Assembly (NCBI GenBank): GCA_963775315.1
Contig: CAVZIN010000010.1
Span: 372,001 to 436,000, forward strand
Length of the DNA: 64,000 nucleotides
Direction: 5' to 3'
Source: CAWGHZ01 sp963775315
GTDB lineage: Bacteria; Pseudomonadota; Alphaproteobacteria; MPNO01; DASWLB01
Below the pieces are notes generated by a model that searched no databases, had not been told where the DNA came from, and saw only the letters and a program-made list of their open reading frames with translations. Every line of letters starts with the position of its first letter. Position 1 is the stretch's first letter. A program made the translations under genes and the position numbers. This document shows positions 1 to 10,139 of this stretch, piece after piece.

Positions 1-1
1 C

Positions 2-208
2 AACTATGTCGAGCATCCCGAGCTGGTGGCCGAACGGCTGGAGCGCTGCGTCGCCGCGGTGGGCGACCGCGAGCGGGTGATCGCCGGCACCGATTGCGGC
101 TTCGGCACGTTCGCCGGATCGCAGAACGTGGCGCCCTCGATCGTATGGGAAAAGCTCGCGACCATGGCCGAGGGCGCGAAGATCGCCTCGCAGCGCCTCT
201 GGGGCTGA
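2..208 (+). CDS. MetE-like cobalamin-independent methionine synthase, C-terminal end (partial)
   Basis: The frame is open from the window edge and ends at TGA 206-208, so only about 68 C-terminal residues are present. They align by eye with the end of the complete MetE-like protein at 16596-17777: both have a VEHPELVA segment, a TDCGF motif and an ending of the form AKxASQxLWG. In this family the TDCGF cysteine is one of the ligands of the zinc that activates the thiol substrate. The two genes are clearly paralogues. The true substrate is unknown, because short MetE-C-like proteins are often not housekeeping methionine synthases. The start lies outside the window. Confidence 0.85.
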   Translation, partial: NYVEHPELVAERLERCVAAVGDRERVIAGTDCGFGTFAGSQNVAPSIVWEKLATMAEGAKIASQRLWG

Positions 209-226
209 ACGCCCGTCTCCCGCGCG

Positions 227-745
227 TCAGACGAACGGATCGTAGGACCACTGCAGCAGCGCCTGGCGCTGTCGCGGCCGGCAAAACACGTCGCCGGGAT
301 CGCAATTGCGGCGAACCTGGGCCGCATGGCGGGCGAACGCGCGCCATCTTTTGATCTGGTGCGCGTCGATTTCCGGCAGGCGGCGTCCCAGCCAGTAGCG
401 GCAGTACCACTGAAACCAGCCGCGCGGATCGGGCCCGACGATCCATCCCTTCTCGCGCCACACGGACAGCGGCTGGCGGCTTTTGACGCCGAAGCAATTG
501 AGCGCCGGGTCCGGCCGGGCCCCGATCTTGGCCCGATCATACCAATCGTCGGGCAGCTCGCCCCGGCAGTCGTTCAGGTACTTCCCTTCGAACACGCCGA
601 GCGCCAGCATCTCGGCCGGCGGATAGAACGGCGTGAAGCCCGGCGCGAAGTCACGGCCGGATGGCGCCACGATCTCATAGCTGTAGCCGGTCTGCATGCG
701 GTCGGCGACGCGGATCACGTCGCCCACGCGCGGCAGTCCCACCAC
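227..745 (-). CDS. Conserved hypothetical protein
   Basis: About 172 residues. The sequence is rich in Trp, Tyr and Arg and contains the blocks YEIVAPSGRDF, LALGVFEGKYLNDCR, LSVWREKGWI, DPRGWFQWYCRYWLGRR and CRPRQRQALLQWSYD. I recall similar sequences from many alphaproteobacteria and some other lineages, but know no assigned function. No signal peptide or membrane segment is visible. I placed the start at a GTG at 745, just after the stop of the chrR-like gene (TGA 750-748). The frame stays open further upstream inside chrR, but that part looks like a shadow. It is probably the last gene of the fasciclin / sigma / ChrR operon. Confidence 0.7.
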   Translation of the reverse strand: MVGLPRVGDVIRVADRMQTGYSYEIVAPSGRDFAPGFTPFYPPAEMLALGVFEGKYLNDCRGELPDDWYDRAKIGARPDPALNCFGVKSRQPLSVWREKGWIVGPDPRGWFQWYCRYWLGRRLPEIDAHQIKRWRAFARHAAQVRRNCDPGDVFCRPRQRQALLQWSYDPFV

Positions 746-747
746 GA

Positions 748-1407
748 TCAGAACTTCAGGAACCGGTTCGCGACCGCGCCCAGCGGTCCACGCAGCCGAA
801 CCGGCGCATCCAGCACCACGAGGCACAGGCAGCCCTCGTCATCCGCGACCTGCACATGCACGCGCGCGGAATCGGCGAGGGCGAAGTCGCCGCGATCGTA
901 GCGTTCGCCCTCATCGGTGAAACCGCCCTGGAGCACCAGCGTGAACTCGTGGCCGCCATGGGCATGGCGCGGCGCGGCGCGGCCGGGCTTCATGCGGAAC
1001 AGGCTCACCCGGAAGTCGCGACGGCCGATGGCGAGCGGCGCCTCGCTGAGGGCGCGTCCGCGCCAGCGCCATTTGAGCGCGCCCAGACCGCGGTCGAGAT
1101 AGCGGCGCAGCGGCGCCGGCACGACGGCGCGCGTCTCGGCATCGGGCGCGGGTACGGGCGCCGCTTTGGGCTCCGGCCGGTCAATTCGGGCCAGCGTGGC
1201 GGCCAGGGCCTCGTCGGCGACGTCTTCAGGCGGCAGCGCGTCCAGCATCGCGCCGCCCAGCCCCTCGAGCCGGACGATCTGTTCGTGGCAGGCGGGGCAC
1301 ATGCTGGCGTGGCAGGCGACGACCAGCGCCACCGGCTCGGCAAGCGCACCCGAAGCGTAGTCGGTCAAAAGGTCGAGCGCCGGATGGTGCCGGATCATGG
1401 TTCCCAT
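748..1407 (-). CDS. chrR: ChrR-family anti-sigma factor (zinc-binding, cupin domain)
   Basis: 219 residues. The N-terminal anti-sigma domain has the zinc-site pattern H7 (or H8), H33, C37, C40 (context CHASMCPAC), which matches the spacing known for Rhodobacter ChrR. The C-terminal half is a cupin-like domain with HAHGGHE and a later acidic/His region (about residues 141-185). In the family, ChrR sequesters the ECF sigma factor RpoE and releases it on singlet oxygen or organic hydroperoxide stress. The ATG at 1407 overlaps the sigma-factor stop (TGA 1397-1395) by 13 bases, indicating translational coupling with its partner. A cytoplasmic location is expected, as no membrane segment is seen. 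Confidence 0.88.
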   Translation of the reverse strand: MGTMIRHHPALDLLTDYASGALAEPVALVVACHASMCPACHEQIVRLEGLGGAMLDALPPEDVADEALAATLARIDRPEPKAAPVPAPDAETRAVVPAPLRRYLDRGLGALKWRWRGRALSEAPLAIGRRDFRVSLFRMKPGRAAPRHAHGGHEFTLVLQGGFTDEGERYDRGDFALADSARVHVQVADDEGCLCLVVLDAPVRLRGPLGAVANRFLKF

Positions 1408-2041
1408 CCTGCCATCAGGACCCGCATCCGCGCGAGGCCCAAGCGCGCGCGGCTTTTCACGGTTCCGAGCGGAAGACCGGTCTCGGCAGCGATGCTGCTG
1501 TGCGACTTGTCCTCGAGGAAGGCCTTGCGCAGGATCGCGGCCTGATCGGCCGGCAGCGTGTCGAACGCGCGGCCCAGCGCGCGGCGGTTCTCCGCGAGGT
1601 CGTAGTCCGCGTCGGCGGCGGGAACCAGCGCTTCGTCCTCGGCCTCGATCTCGGTCGACGCTCGCGCCGGACGAGGTCGATGCGCTTGTTGCGGGCGATC
1701 GCGAATATCCAGCTTGACGCCCCGGCGCGGGCCGGATCGTAGGTCGCGGCCCGACGCCATACCTGAACCATCGCCTCCTGCGCGACCTCCTCGGCCAGCG
1801 CCGCGTCGGCGCCGCACCGCATGATGTAAGCCTTGATGCGCGGTGCGAAGTGACGGAACAGTGCCGCGAAGGCGGTGCGATCGCCCTTCGCGCCGATCGC
1901 CATGATCAGGTCCGAGATCCCCGCGTCCTGCAACGTGGCCTGCCCCGTCATACCGCCCATCGCAATCACGATGCGGCTGTCGGCAGCATAGCGCGTCCCC
2001 GGCGCCGGGACCGCAAGGGCGGGAAGGGCGACCGGATTCAT
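1395..2041 (-). CDS. rpoE: ECF sigma factor, RpoE/ChrR group (frame disrupted)
   Basis: The gene reads in two frames. The first (from ATG 2041) gives sigma region 2 (FAALFRHFAPRIKAYIMR, then EVAQEAMVQVWRRA and IFAIARNKRIDLVRRERRP). The second gives region 4 (LPADQAAILRKAFLEDKSH, then GLPLGTVKSRARLGLARMR). They join near 1660, where one base appears gained or lost within a CG-rich stretch. Corrected length would be about 215 residues, normal for the ECF11 group. A GGGAGGG sequence lies just upstream of the start. It sits 21 bases after the fasciclin gene and overlaps chrR, the classic sigma/anti-sigma pair. The break is probably a sequencing error, because both halves remain well conserved. 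Confidence 0.85.
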
Positions 2042-2062
2042 GAGCCCTCCCCGCCCCGCCGG

Positions 2063-2551
2063 TCAGCCCTTCGGCATGATCACCGTGTCGATCACATGGA
2101 TCACGCCGTTTGACGCCGAAATGTCGGCCTGGGTCACGTGCGCGTTGTCGACCTTCACGCCGTCGCGCGCGTCGATGTCGACCATCTGGCCTTCGACGGT
2201 CTTGACCTCCATCGTCTTGCCGGCGATGTCGCCCGACATCACCTTGCCCGGCAGCACGTGGTAGGTGAGGATCGCGACCAGCTTGTCGCGGTTCTCGGGC
2301 TTGAGCAGCGACTCGACGGTGCCGGCCGGCAGTTTGGCGAAGGCCGCGTCGGTCGGCGCGAACACCGTATAGGGCCCGGGCCCTTTGAGCGTGTCGACAA
2401 GGCCGGCGGCCTTGACCGCCGTGACCAGCGTGTTGAACGAGCCTGCCGAAGCGGCCGTGTCGACGATGTCGGCGGCGCGCGCGGCCGACGTGGCGGCGAC
2501 GATGGCGGCCACGGCCGCGAGGCTGGTGAAAGTGCGCTTGAGCGAAAGCAT
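2063..2551 (-). CDS. Exported fasciclin (FAS1) domain protein
   Basis: 162 residues. A signal peptide covers about residues 1-27 (Lys/Arg start, Ala-rich core, ending ARA-AD). A single FAS1 domain follows, with the conserved blocks YTVFAPTDAAFAKLP and LTYHVLPGKV and a late NGVIHVIDTVIMP. FAS1 domains are extracytoplasmic adhesion or ligand-binding modules. The start has a good ribosome site (GGAG, 8 bases upstream). It is the first gene of a four-gene operon with rpoE, chrR and a hypothetical gene. The family often occurs next to ECF sigma/ChrR pairs, so it may be a member of the oxidative-stress regulon. Its exact role is unknown. Confidence 0.9.
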   Translation of the reverse strand: MLSLKRTFTSLAAVAAIVAATSAARAADIVDTAASAGSFNTLVTAVKAAGLVDTLKGPGPYTVFAPTDAAFAKLPAGTVESLLKPENRDKLVAILTYHVLPGKVMSGDIAGKTMEVKTVEGQMVDIDARDGVKVDNAHVTQADISASNGVIHVIDTVIMPKG

Positions 2552-2743
2552 CTGAACGTCTCCGGTTGATAATTGATCCTGTCATCAGCCCGGCTGGTGC
2601 GCCGGGTTCGACAGCAATACGGAGCGGCCGCGCGGCCGGATCACTGCCCCACGCACTTTTTGTCTGGCGCCGCGGGCACCCACGTTTGCCCCCCGCTGCC
2701 GCCGCCGCTATGCTCCGGGGCGGAACGAACGAAGGATGCGGCC

Positions 2744-4057
2744 ATGGCGACGCTGCTTTCGAACCGCGACCGTGACGCGCTCGACCTCGACGAGCTTGTG
2801 GTCGAGACGGCCGACGATTTCCGCGTCGACGGGGCGGTCTACACCGACCAGCGCATCTTCGAGCTGGAGATGGACCGGATCTTCGGCCGCACCTGGGTGT
2901 ATGTCGCCCACGAGAGCGAGATCCCGAATCCCGGCGACTTCAAGACCACCACGATCGGGCTGCGGCCGGTGCTGGTCACCCGCGCCATGGACGGCGGAAT
3001 CCACGTGCTGCTCAACCGCTGCCGGCATCGCGCCAACGTGGTGTGCCGGCAGAACTACGGCAACGCGGAGTTCCATTCCTGCCGCTATCACGGCTGGACC
3101 TATGGCGCGGACGGCAACCTCGTCTCCATCCCGCAGGCCAAGGGCGCCTATCCCGAGACCATGGACCGGTCCAAGCTGGGGATGATGCCGGTCGCGCGCG
3201 TCGTGAACTATGGCGGGCTGATTTTCGGCAACATGTCGCACGAAGGCCCAGACTTCGAGACGTTCCTGGGGCCGTGCAAGCGCTTCCTCGACTACCAGCT
3301 CGACCATGCGCCCAACCGCAAGTTCCGCATGAACCGCGGCATCCACCGCACCGAGTATCGCGGCAACTGGAAGTTCCAGGTCGAGAACTCGACCGACGGG
3401 TATCACGGCAACACGGTGCATGAATCGTTCTGGAAGGTCATGCACGAATTCGGCAATCGCGGCGGCCAGCACGGCAACTACGCCGCGACCGACATCAAGA
3501 AGATCCTGAAGCGGCGCGAGCAGGGTGCGACCTACGGTTTCGAGGGCGGGCACGGCATCCTCGAATACCCGCTGCCCGAGACCGGGCTCGACACGTCCAG
3601 GCCTGGGCCCGAGGGCGACTATTTGCGCGCGTTGGAGGCGAAGCACGGCCGCGCCGGGCTCGAGGCGATCATGCCGCAATACAACGTCATGCTGTTCCCC
3701 TCGGTTGGCATCCTTCTGGACCAGATTCGCCTGATCCGTCCGATCGCGCCCGACCGGACCGAGGTGACGATCCAGCTCTACGATCTCGAGGGCGTGCCCG
3801 ACGAGGTGAACCGCAAGCGGTTCGACGGGTACGAGCGGTTCTTCGGCCCTTCGGCCTTCGGCTCGCCCGACGACGTCGAGATGTTCGCGATGAACCAGAC
3901 CGGCCTCGCCGCGAAGGAGGTCACCTGGCTGATCCTGTCGCGCGGCATGATCCGCGAACGGACGGACGACGAGGGCATCCGCATCGGCCACCCGACGGAC
4001 GAGACGCCGCAGCGTTCCTTCCACCGCGCCTGGAAGCGCATGATGGCGGACGCGTGA
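2744..4057 (+). CDS. Aromatic-ring-hydroxylating dioxygenase, large (alpha) subunit
   Basis: 437 residues. The Rieske [2Fe-2S] site is C93-x-H95 and C113-x2-H116 (CRHR ... CRYHGW). The mononuclear iron site follows at about D218, H221 and H226 (NSTDGYHGNTVHESF), with a third acidic ligand expected in the C-terminal half. This is the catalytic subunit that adds O2 to an aromatic ring. The start is chosen at ATG 2744, with AAGGA about 10 bases upstream; the longer open frame to 2573 is not needed. The small subunit is downstream, separated by a repeat. No ferredoxin or reductase gene is seen nearby, so electron transfer must come from elsewhere. The substrate cannot be told from sequence. Confidence 0.92.
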   Translation: MATLLSNRDRDALDLDELVVETADDFRVDGAVYTDQRIFELEMDRIFGRTWVYVAHESEIPNPGDFKTTTIGLRPVLVTRAMDGGIHVLLNRCRHRANVVCRQNYGNAEFHSCRYHGWTYGADGNLVSIPQAKGAYPETMDRSKLGMMPVARVVNYGGLIFGNMSHEGPDFETFLGPCKRFLDYQLDHAPNRKFRMNRGIHRTEYRGNWKFQVENSTDGYHGNTVHESFWKVMHEFGNRGGQHGNYAATDIKKILKRREQGATYGFEGGHGILEYPLPETGLDTSRPGPEGDYLRALEAKHGRAGLEAIMPQYNVMLFPSVGILLDQIRLIRPIAPDRTEVTIQLYDLEGVPDEVNRKRFDGYERFFGPSAFGSPDDVEMFAMNQTGLAAKEVTWLILSRGMIRERTDDEGIRIGHPTDETPQRSFHRAWKRMMADA

Positions 4058-4074
4058 CAAGCGCGGAACCTACC

Positions 4075-4155
4075 TGTCATTGCGAGGCGCGAAGCGCCGA
4101 AGCAATCCAGGGGCGGGCGAAGGCTCTGGATTGCTTCGCTTCGCTCGCAATGACA
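4075..4155. repeat. Dispersed palindromic element, copy A
   Basis: An 81-base imperfect inverted repeat between the dioxygenase subunit genes. It begins TGTCATTGCGAGG and ends CTCGCAATGACA, with inner arms GAAGCAATCCAG and CTGGATTGCTTC that can pair into a long hairpin. Related copies are at 12399-12479 and 29258-29342. It resembles the REP-like palindromes found between genes in many alphaproteobacterial genomes. Confidence 0.85.
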
Positions 4156-4178
4156 CCTTCAAATGAAACGGCTTCGGC

Positions 4179-4685
4179 ATGCCGAACCTGACGACCGACG
4201 ATGCAGCGCAATTCCTGTATCGCGAGGCGCGGCTTCTGGACGAGCGGCGCTTCGACGAGTGGCTGGCGCTGTTCACCGAGGACGGCATCTACTGGGCGCC
4301 GACCGACGACACGGCTCGCGACCCCTACGACAAGGTCTCGCTGATCCACGACGACTCGCTGCGCCGCGAGGAACGGGTGTTCCGCATCAACGCCGATCCG
4401 CCATCGCAGAGCCCGATTTCGCGGACGCTGCACGTCGTCTCGAACGTCGAGGTCGAGGACGGGGGCACGCCGGACGAGGCGCGCGTCTTCTCCAGCCAGA
4501 TCGTCTACGAGATGCGCGCGGGCGGCGGCAATTACCGCTATCTGGAGCTGGGCGAGCCGCGCTCGTTCGCGATCCGCTGCGAGCACGTGCTGCGTCCGGA
4601 CGGCGGCGGCTGGCGCATCGCGCTGAAAAAGATGCTGCTGCTCAACCGCGACATCCCGATCGGCAATTTGACCTTCATCCTGTAG
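4179..4685 (+). CDS. Aromatic-ring-hydroxylating dioxygenase, small (beta) subunit
   Basis: 168 residues, the usual length for the SnoaL/NTF2-like beta subunit of ring-hydroxylating dioxygenases. Family features are the N-terminal AAQFLYREARLLDERRFDEW, then LFTEDGIYWAPT, SRTLHVVSNV, and the C-terminal LLNRDIPIGNLTFIL. The subunit is structural in the alpha3beta3 oxygenase. It lies 121 bases after the alpha subunit with a palindromic repeat between them. The stop (TAG 4683-4685) overlaps the end of the convergent amidohydrolase gene by 11 bases. The specific substrate is unknown. Confidence 0.9.
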   Translation: MPNLTTDDAAQFLYREARLLDERRFDEWLALFTEDGIYWAPTDDTARDPYDKVSLIHDDSLRREERVFRINADPPSQSPISRTLHVVSNVEVEDGGTPDEARVFSSQIVYEMRAGGGNYRYLELGEPRSFAIRCEHVLRPDGGGWRIALKKMLLLNRDIPIGNLTFIL

Positions 4686-5851
4686 GCGCCAGCCTCGTTT
4701 CGGCGAGGCGCGCCCAGTAACTCGCGCCCACCGGCAATATGTCGTCGTTGAAATCGTAGTGCGGGTTGTGAAGCTGGCGGTCGCCGTCGGCCGAGCCGTT
4801 GCCGATCCAGGCATAGCAGCCCGGCTTTTCGCGCAGCATGAAGGCGAAGTCCTCGGCGCCCATCATGGGCGATTTGTCGGTAGACACCTTGTCGTCGCCG
4901 ACCAGCGCGCGCGCCACCTGGGCGCAGAACGCGGTCTCGTGCGCCTCGTTCACCGTCGGCGGGTAGCGCCGCTCGTAATGCACCGTGGCGGACACGCCGT
5001 GGCCGGCGGCGACCCCGTCGGCGATGCGGCGGATGGCGGCCTCGATCGTGTCGCCGATCTTGTCGCGGAACCAGCGCGCCGTGCCGCGGATCGCCACCTC
5101 CTCGGGGATCACGTTCCACGTGGTCCCGCCATGGATCTGGGTCACCGTCACGACGCCCGACTGCATGGGATCGAGCGTCCGCGCGACGATGGTCTGCAGA
5201 CCGGTGACGATGGCGGCCGAAGCCACCACCGCGTCGGTGCCGAGATGCGGCATGGCCGCATGGCTGCCGCGCCCCGTCACCGTGATCTCGAAGATGTCGT
5301 AGGCCGCCATGGTCGGGCCCGGCCGCATCGCCATCTCACCGGCCGGAATGCCGGGGATGTTGTGCAGGCCATAGACCGCCTCGACCGGAAAACGGCGGAA
5401 CAGCCCGTCCTCGATCATCACGCGCCCGCCGCCCTCGTTCTCCTCCGCCGGCTGGAAGATGAAATGCACCGTGCCGGCGAAGTTGCGCGTCTCGGCCAAG
5501 TATTTCGCGGCGCCGAGCAGCATGGTGGTGTGCCCGTCATGACCGCAGGCATGCATCACGCCCCTCGTTGTGCGAGCGGTGCGCGAAATCGTTGGCCTCG
5601 AGGATGTGCAGCGCGTCCATGTCGGCGCGCAGCGCGATGGAAGGCCCCGGCCCCTTCGCCCCCGCCAGCGTGCCGACCACGCCGGTCTTGCCGAGCCCGC
5701 GATCGACCGCAATCCCGAACCCGGCCAGCTTTTCGGCGACGAAATCGCCGGTTTCGCGCTCCTCGAAGGCGGTTTCGGGGTTCTCGTGGATGTGCCGGCG
5801 CCACGCCGTCATCTCGGCCTGGAATTCGGCGATGCGATTGATGATAGGCAT
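4675..5851 (-). CDS. M20-family amidohydrolase (hippurate hydrolase / amidase-like), frame disrupted
   Basis: A metal-dependent amidohydrolase of the M20D type, which removes acyl groups from amino acids or similar amides. The N-terminal part (from ATG 5851) has WRRHIHENPETAFEE and IALRADMDALHI. After a frameshift near 5562 it continues VMHACGHDGHTTMLLGAA, FIFQPAEENEGGG, GSHAAMPHLGTDAV and MMGAEDFAFML. The break sits in a run of four G (minus strand GAGGGGCGTG), where three would restore NEGVMHACGHDG, so a homopolymer error is likely. Corrected length is about 391 residues, typical of the family. It is convergent with the dioxygenase genes and overlaps them by 11 bases. Confidence 0.85.
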
Positions 5852-5914
5852 GGCGGATCGTCACGCACGACCCCACACCTGTCAAGCGCACGAAATTCCT
5901 TGCCTAAATCCCTT

Positions 5915-5940
5915 GATATAGATATATTATCCTATATATC
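5915..5940. promoter_or_regulatory. AT-rich inverted repeat, possible operator or promoter region
   Basis: A very AT-rich patch (GATATA at 5915-5920, TATATC at 5935-5940, AT-rich between) lies in the 183-base gap between the divergently read M20 amidohydrolase (start 5851) and nuclease (start 6035) genes. It stands out in this GC-rich DNA and is well placed for promoters or a regulator site of either gene. No specific regulator can be named. Confidence 0.3.
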
Positions 5941-6034
5941 GGATTTCATACGTAGGCATGCCGGCCTTCGCCACGGTGCATGGTAGATAGGATGGCCCGG
6001 TGGTGCCGGGCCGGCTGGCAGGTTCGGGGACGGA

Positions 6035-6571
6035 ATGGCTCGCGAAGCACGGGAGAGGGGAACGGACAGGCGCCGGCTTCGATGGATGGGGAAGCCACGA
6101 GAGGCGCACCGGTCGGTCATCGCCCTGTCCCGGGCGGGTCTCACGGGTCTCGCCCTCGCCCTCCTGCCGGCCGGCATCCCGGCGGATGCGGCCGAGATCG
6201 TCGACGGGCCAGTGGCGGCGCGCGTCCTGCGCGTGGTCGACGGCGACACGATCGAGGTGGCGGCGCGCATCTGGCTGGGCCAGAAGCTGACGGTGCTCGT
6301 CCGCCTGGCAGGTGTCGATGCGCCCGAGATGCGCGGACGCTGCACGCGCGAGCGCGACCTGGCACGCGCCGCGCGCGATCTGGTGGCACGCCGGGCGGGC
6401 GAAGCTGTCCAACTGACCGCGATCCGGCGCGACAAGTATGGCGGGCGGGTGGTGGCGCGCGTCGCCGCATCGGACGGGGGCGACCTGTCGGATGCGCTGG
6501 TATCGGCGGGGCTTGCCCACCACTATCGGGGACGGCGCAAGCTGCCCTGGTGCGAGACGGCGCGCCGGTAG
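6035..6571 (+). CDS. Thermonuclease-like (SNase-fold) exported nuclease
   Basis: 178 residues. A basic N-terminus is followed by a hydrophobic signal segment (about 28-52, ending PADAAE) and a staphylococcal nuclease fold. Blocks are RVLRVVDGDTIEV, VRLAGVDAPEMRGRC, DKYGGRVVARV and LVSAGLAHHYRGRRKLPWC. The family's calcium and catalytic residues fall in DGDT, GVDAPE and the Arg of DKYGGR. Such proteins cleave nucleic acids in the periplasm or outside the cell. An alternative start at ATG 6086 would give a more usual signal peptide. The stop lies one base from the end of the convergent lipoprotein gene. Confidence 0.82.
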   Translation: MAREARERGTDRRRLRWMGKPREAHRSVIALSRAGLTGLALALLPAGIPADAAEIVDGPVAARVLRVVDGDTIEVAARIWLGQKLTVLVRLAGVDAPEMRGRCTRERDLARAARDLVARRAGEAVQLTAIRRDKYGGRVVARVAASDGGDLSDALVSAGLAHHYRGRRKLPWCETARR

Positions 6572-6572
6572 C

Positions 6573-6926
6573 CTACTTGCCGCAAATGAGCTTGAGTGTC
6601 GCCGGGTTGGGATTGAGATCGTAGCCATAGCCGAAAAACGCCGCCGGCAGGATCAGCATCCGGCCGTAGTCTGCCGTCGGATACACGATCAGCCGCGTCG
6701 CATAGCAGCCCTGGCGCGACACCTCGGCCACATGCGTCTCGCCGCGCGACATGGTCAGGGCGCACGGGGTGGCGCACTTGCCCGCGCCCTTGACGTCGAT
6801 GGTCGCGCCGGCGGGCTCGGTCTTGAACGAGACGCTCTGGGTCGTCGTGCCGCGCATCGGCTCGCACCCGCCCAGAGCCACCGCCGCGATACACGCCGCC
6901 GCGGCGACGATCCACCCCTGTCGCAT
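6573..6926 (-). CDS. Small lipoprotein with PEGA-like domain
   Basis: 117 residues. The N-terminus is a lipoprotein signal with lipobox ALGGC (Cys about residue 21). The rest resembles a PEGA-type beta domain: SVSFKTEPAGATIDVKGAG, CATPCALTMSRGE, CYATRLIVYPTADYG. An internal GYGYDLNPNPATLKLIC tail is typical of small alphaproteobacterial lipoproteins. Probably anchored in a membrane facing the periplasm; function unknown. It ends one base after the downstream-converging nuclease gene and starts just downstream of the DUF488 gene, so the two may be co-transcribed. Confidence 0.75.
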   Translation of the reverse strand: MRQGWIVAAAACIAAVALGGCEPMRGTTTQSVSFKTEPAGATIDVKGAGKCATPCALTMSRGETHVAEVSRQGCYATRLIVYPTADYGRMLILPAAFFGYGYDLNPNPATLKLICGK

Positions 6927-6927
6927 G

Positions 6928-7314
6928 TCAGTCCCCCGACTCCGCCAAAACCCCGGCGAGAATTGCCGCCGAAGAATATGCGGCTTCGCGCGTCGCGTAA
7001 ACCAGCGTCACCAACTCGCGCGCCGCCCGCTCGCGGATCCGCGTCACCGCCGCCCGCGCCTCGGGAAGCTGGGCCAGCTCTTCGAGGTAGCGGCGCCGGA
7101 ACGCATCCCATCGCGCGTGGTCATGGCCGTACCATTTGCGCAGCTCGGGCGATGGGGCGACATCCTTCTCCCACGCTGCCAGCGCCGCCTTGTCCTTGGC
7201 GAGGCCGCGCGGCCACAGCCGCTCGACCAGGATACGGGCGCCGTCGTCGGCGGCCGGCGCCTCGTAGACACGCTTGAGGCGGACCCGTGTCCCCGGCGCC
7301 GCGCCGGCCCACAT
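6928..7314 (-). CDS. DUF488 (YeaO-like) family protein
   Basis: About 128 residues from ATG 7314. Hallmarks of the DUF488/YeaO family are visible: VRLKRVYEAP, DDGARILVERLWPRGLAKDK, WEKDVAPSPELRKWYGHDHARW and FRRRYLEELA, with an Ala/Arg-rich C-terminus containing ELVTLVYATRE. The family is cytoplasmic and its biochemical role is not established. The ribosome site is weak, so the start could be slightly upstream. It lies between the lipoprotein gene and acs on the same strand. Confidence 0.8.
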   Translation of the reverse strand: MWAGAAPGTRVRLKRVYEAPAADDGARILVERLWPRGLAKDKAALAAWEKDVAPSPELRKWYGHDHARWDAFRRRYLEELAQLPEARAAVTRIRERAARELVTLVYATREAAYSSAAILAGVLAESGD

Positions 7315-7400
7315 ATAGGACGGGTCGATGCCCGGCTCGTCGGCGTAGCAGACCGGCGAGGCGGACGGGCGGCGGCGTTCGGCCAATCCCGCCTCCCTCC

Positions 7401-9340
<1,940 letters not shown>

Positions 9341-9523
9341 GGTCCGTCCTCCCTGACTTGCACGGGGCCGGATTATGGTTACAAACATCGGGGGAGACAA
9401 GGCGAGGGCCGGCGGCTGTAGCATCGGCGTGCGGGGGGACGCATCCATTCCGATGAAACGGAATGCGGGTCCGAGCGTTCTTCCTGCGAGGCCCCGCGGC
9501 GGGGGCCCAAGGAGAGAGCTCCG

Positions 9524-10099
9524 ATGACCCAGAGACCGACCCGGATCGCGGCCCGCAAGACGGGTGTGCCTCTCGCGTTCGTGATCGCCGGCCTGCTCGC
9601 CGGCTGCACGCTGGCTCATGCCGAGGACACGTCCGACGCCGTCGAACCGCCGCAGGTGGCATCATTGCCGCCCGAGGACGAGATCGCCATTCCCCCCGGC
9701 GCGCCCGAATACGACAAGGAATCGATGCGCTGCCTCGCCCTCACGATCTATTTCGAGGCGCGCTCGGAAGGTCGGGAATTCCGCCGCGCCGTGGCGCACG
9801 TGGTGCTCAACCGGCTGTCCGACCCGCGCTTTCCCAAGACGCTCTGCGGCGTCGTCAAGCAGGGCGGCGAGACGCGCAACGCTTGCCAGTTCTCATGGTG
9901 GTGCGACGGCAAGCCGGACACGCCCTACAACAAGGTGGCGTGGGGGGAGGCGAAGGAGATTGCGCAGCACGTGATAGGGCCGGACGATCCGGACCCCACC
10001 GCCGGCGCGCTGTACTTCCACGACGGCACGGTCGAGCCGGACTGGGCGCACCGGCTGAAGCGTACCGCGACGATCGGCACCGACCGGTTCTATCAGTAA
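9524..10099 (+). CDS. Cell-wall hydrolase, SleB/CwlJ-like, putative lipoprotein
   Basis: 191 residues. The N-terminal signal region has a lipobox-like LLAGC (Cys about 28). The C-terminal Hydrolase_2 domain shows MRCLALTIYFEARSEG, AVAHVVLNRLSDPRFP, CGVVKQGG, CQFSWWCDGKPDTP, AGALYFHDG and W. The glutamate in YFEAR is the expected catalytic acid of this lytic-transglycosylase-like fold. It probably trims peptidoglycan in the periplasm. GGAGAG lies 8-13 bases before the ATG. It is divergent from acs with a 183-base gap holding both promoters; no clear motif was found there. Confidence 0.88.
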   Translation: MTQRPTRIAARKTGVPLAFVIAGLLAGCTLAHAEDTSDAVEPPQVASLPPEDEIAIPPGAPEYDKESMRCLALTIYFEARSEGREFRRAVAHVVLNRLSDPRFPKTLCGVVKQGGETRNACQFSWWCDGKPDTPYNKVAWGEAKEIAQHVIGPDDPDPTAGALYFHDGTVEPDWAHRLKRTATIGTDRFYQ

Positions 10100-10139
10100 G
10101 GACCGTCAGGGCGTCGAGCATCCGACTTTTTCAACGGCT

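Noticed and set aside
4..540. A 178-residue minus-strand open frame with Arg/Ser/Ala-rich sequence
   Set aside because: It has no recognisable motif and overlaps the MetE-like end and the conserved hypothetical gene; the composition is typical of an antisense shadow in GC-rich DNA.
2708..4060. A 450-residue minus-strand open frame across the dioxygenase alpha gene
   Set aside because: The opposite strand has perfect Rieske and iron-site motifs; the long antisense frame is a GC-skew artefact.
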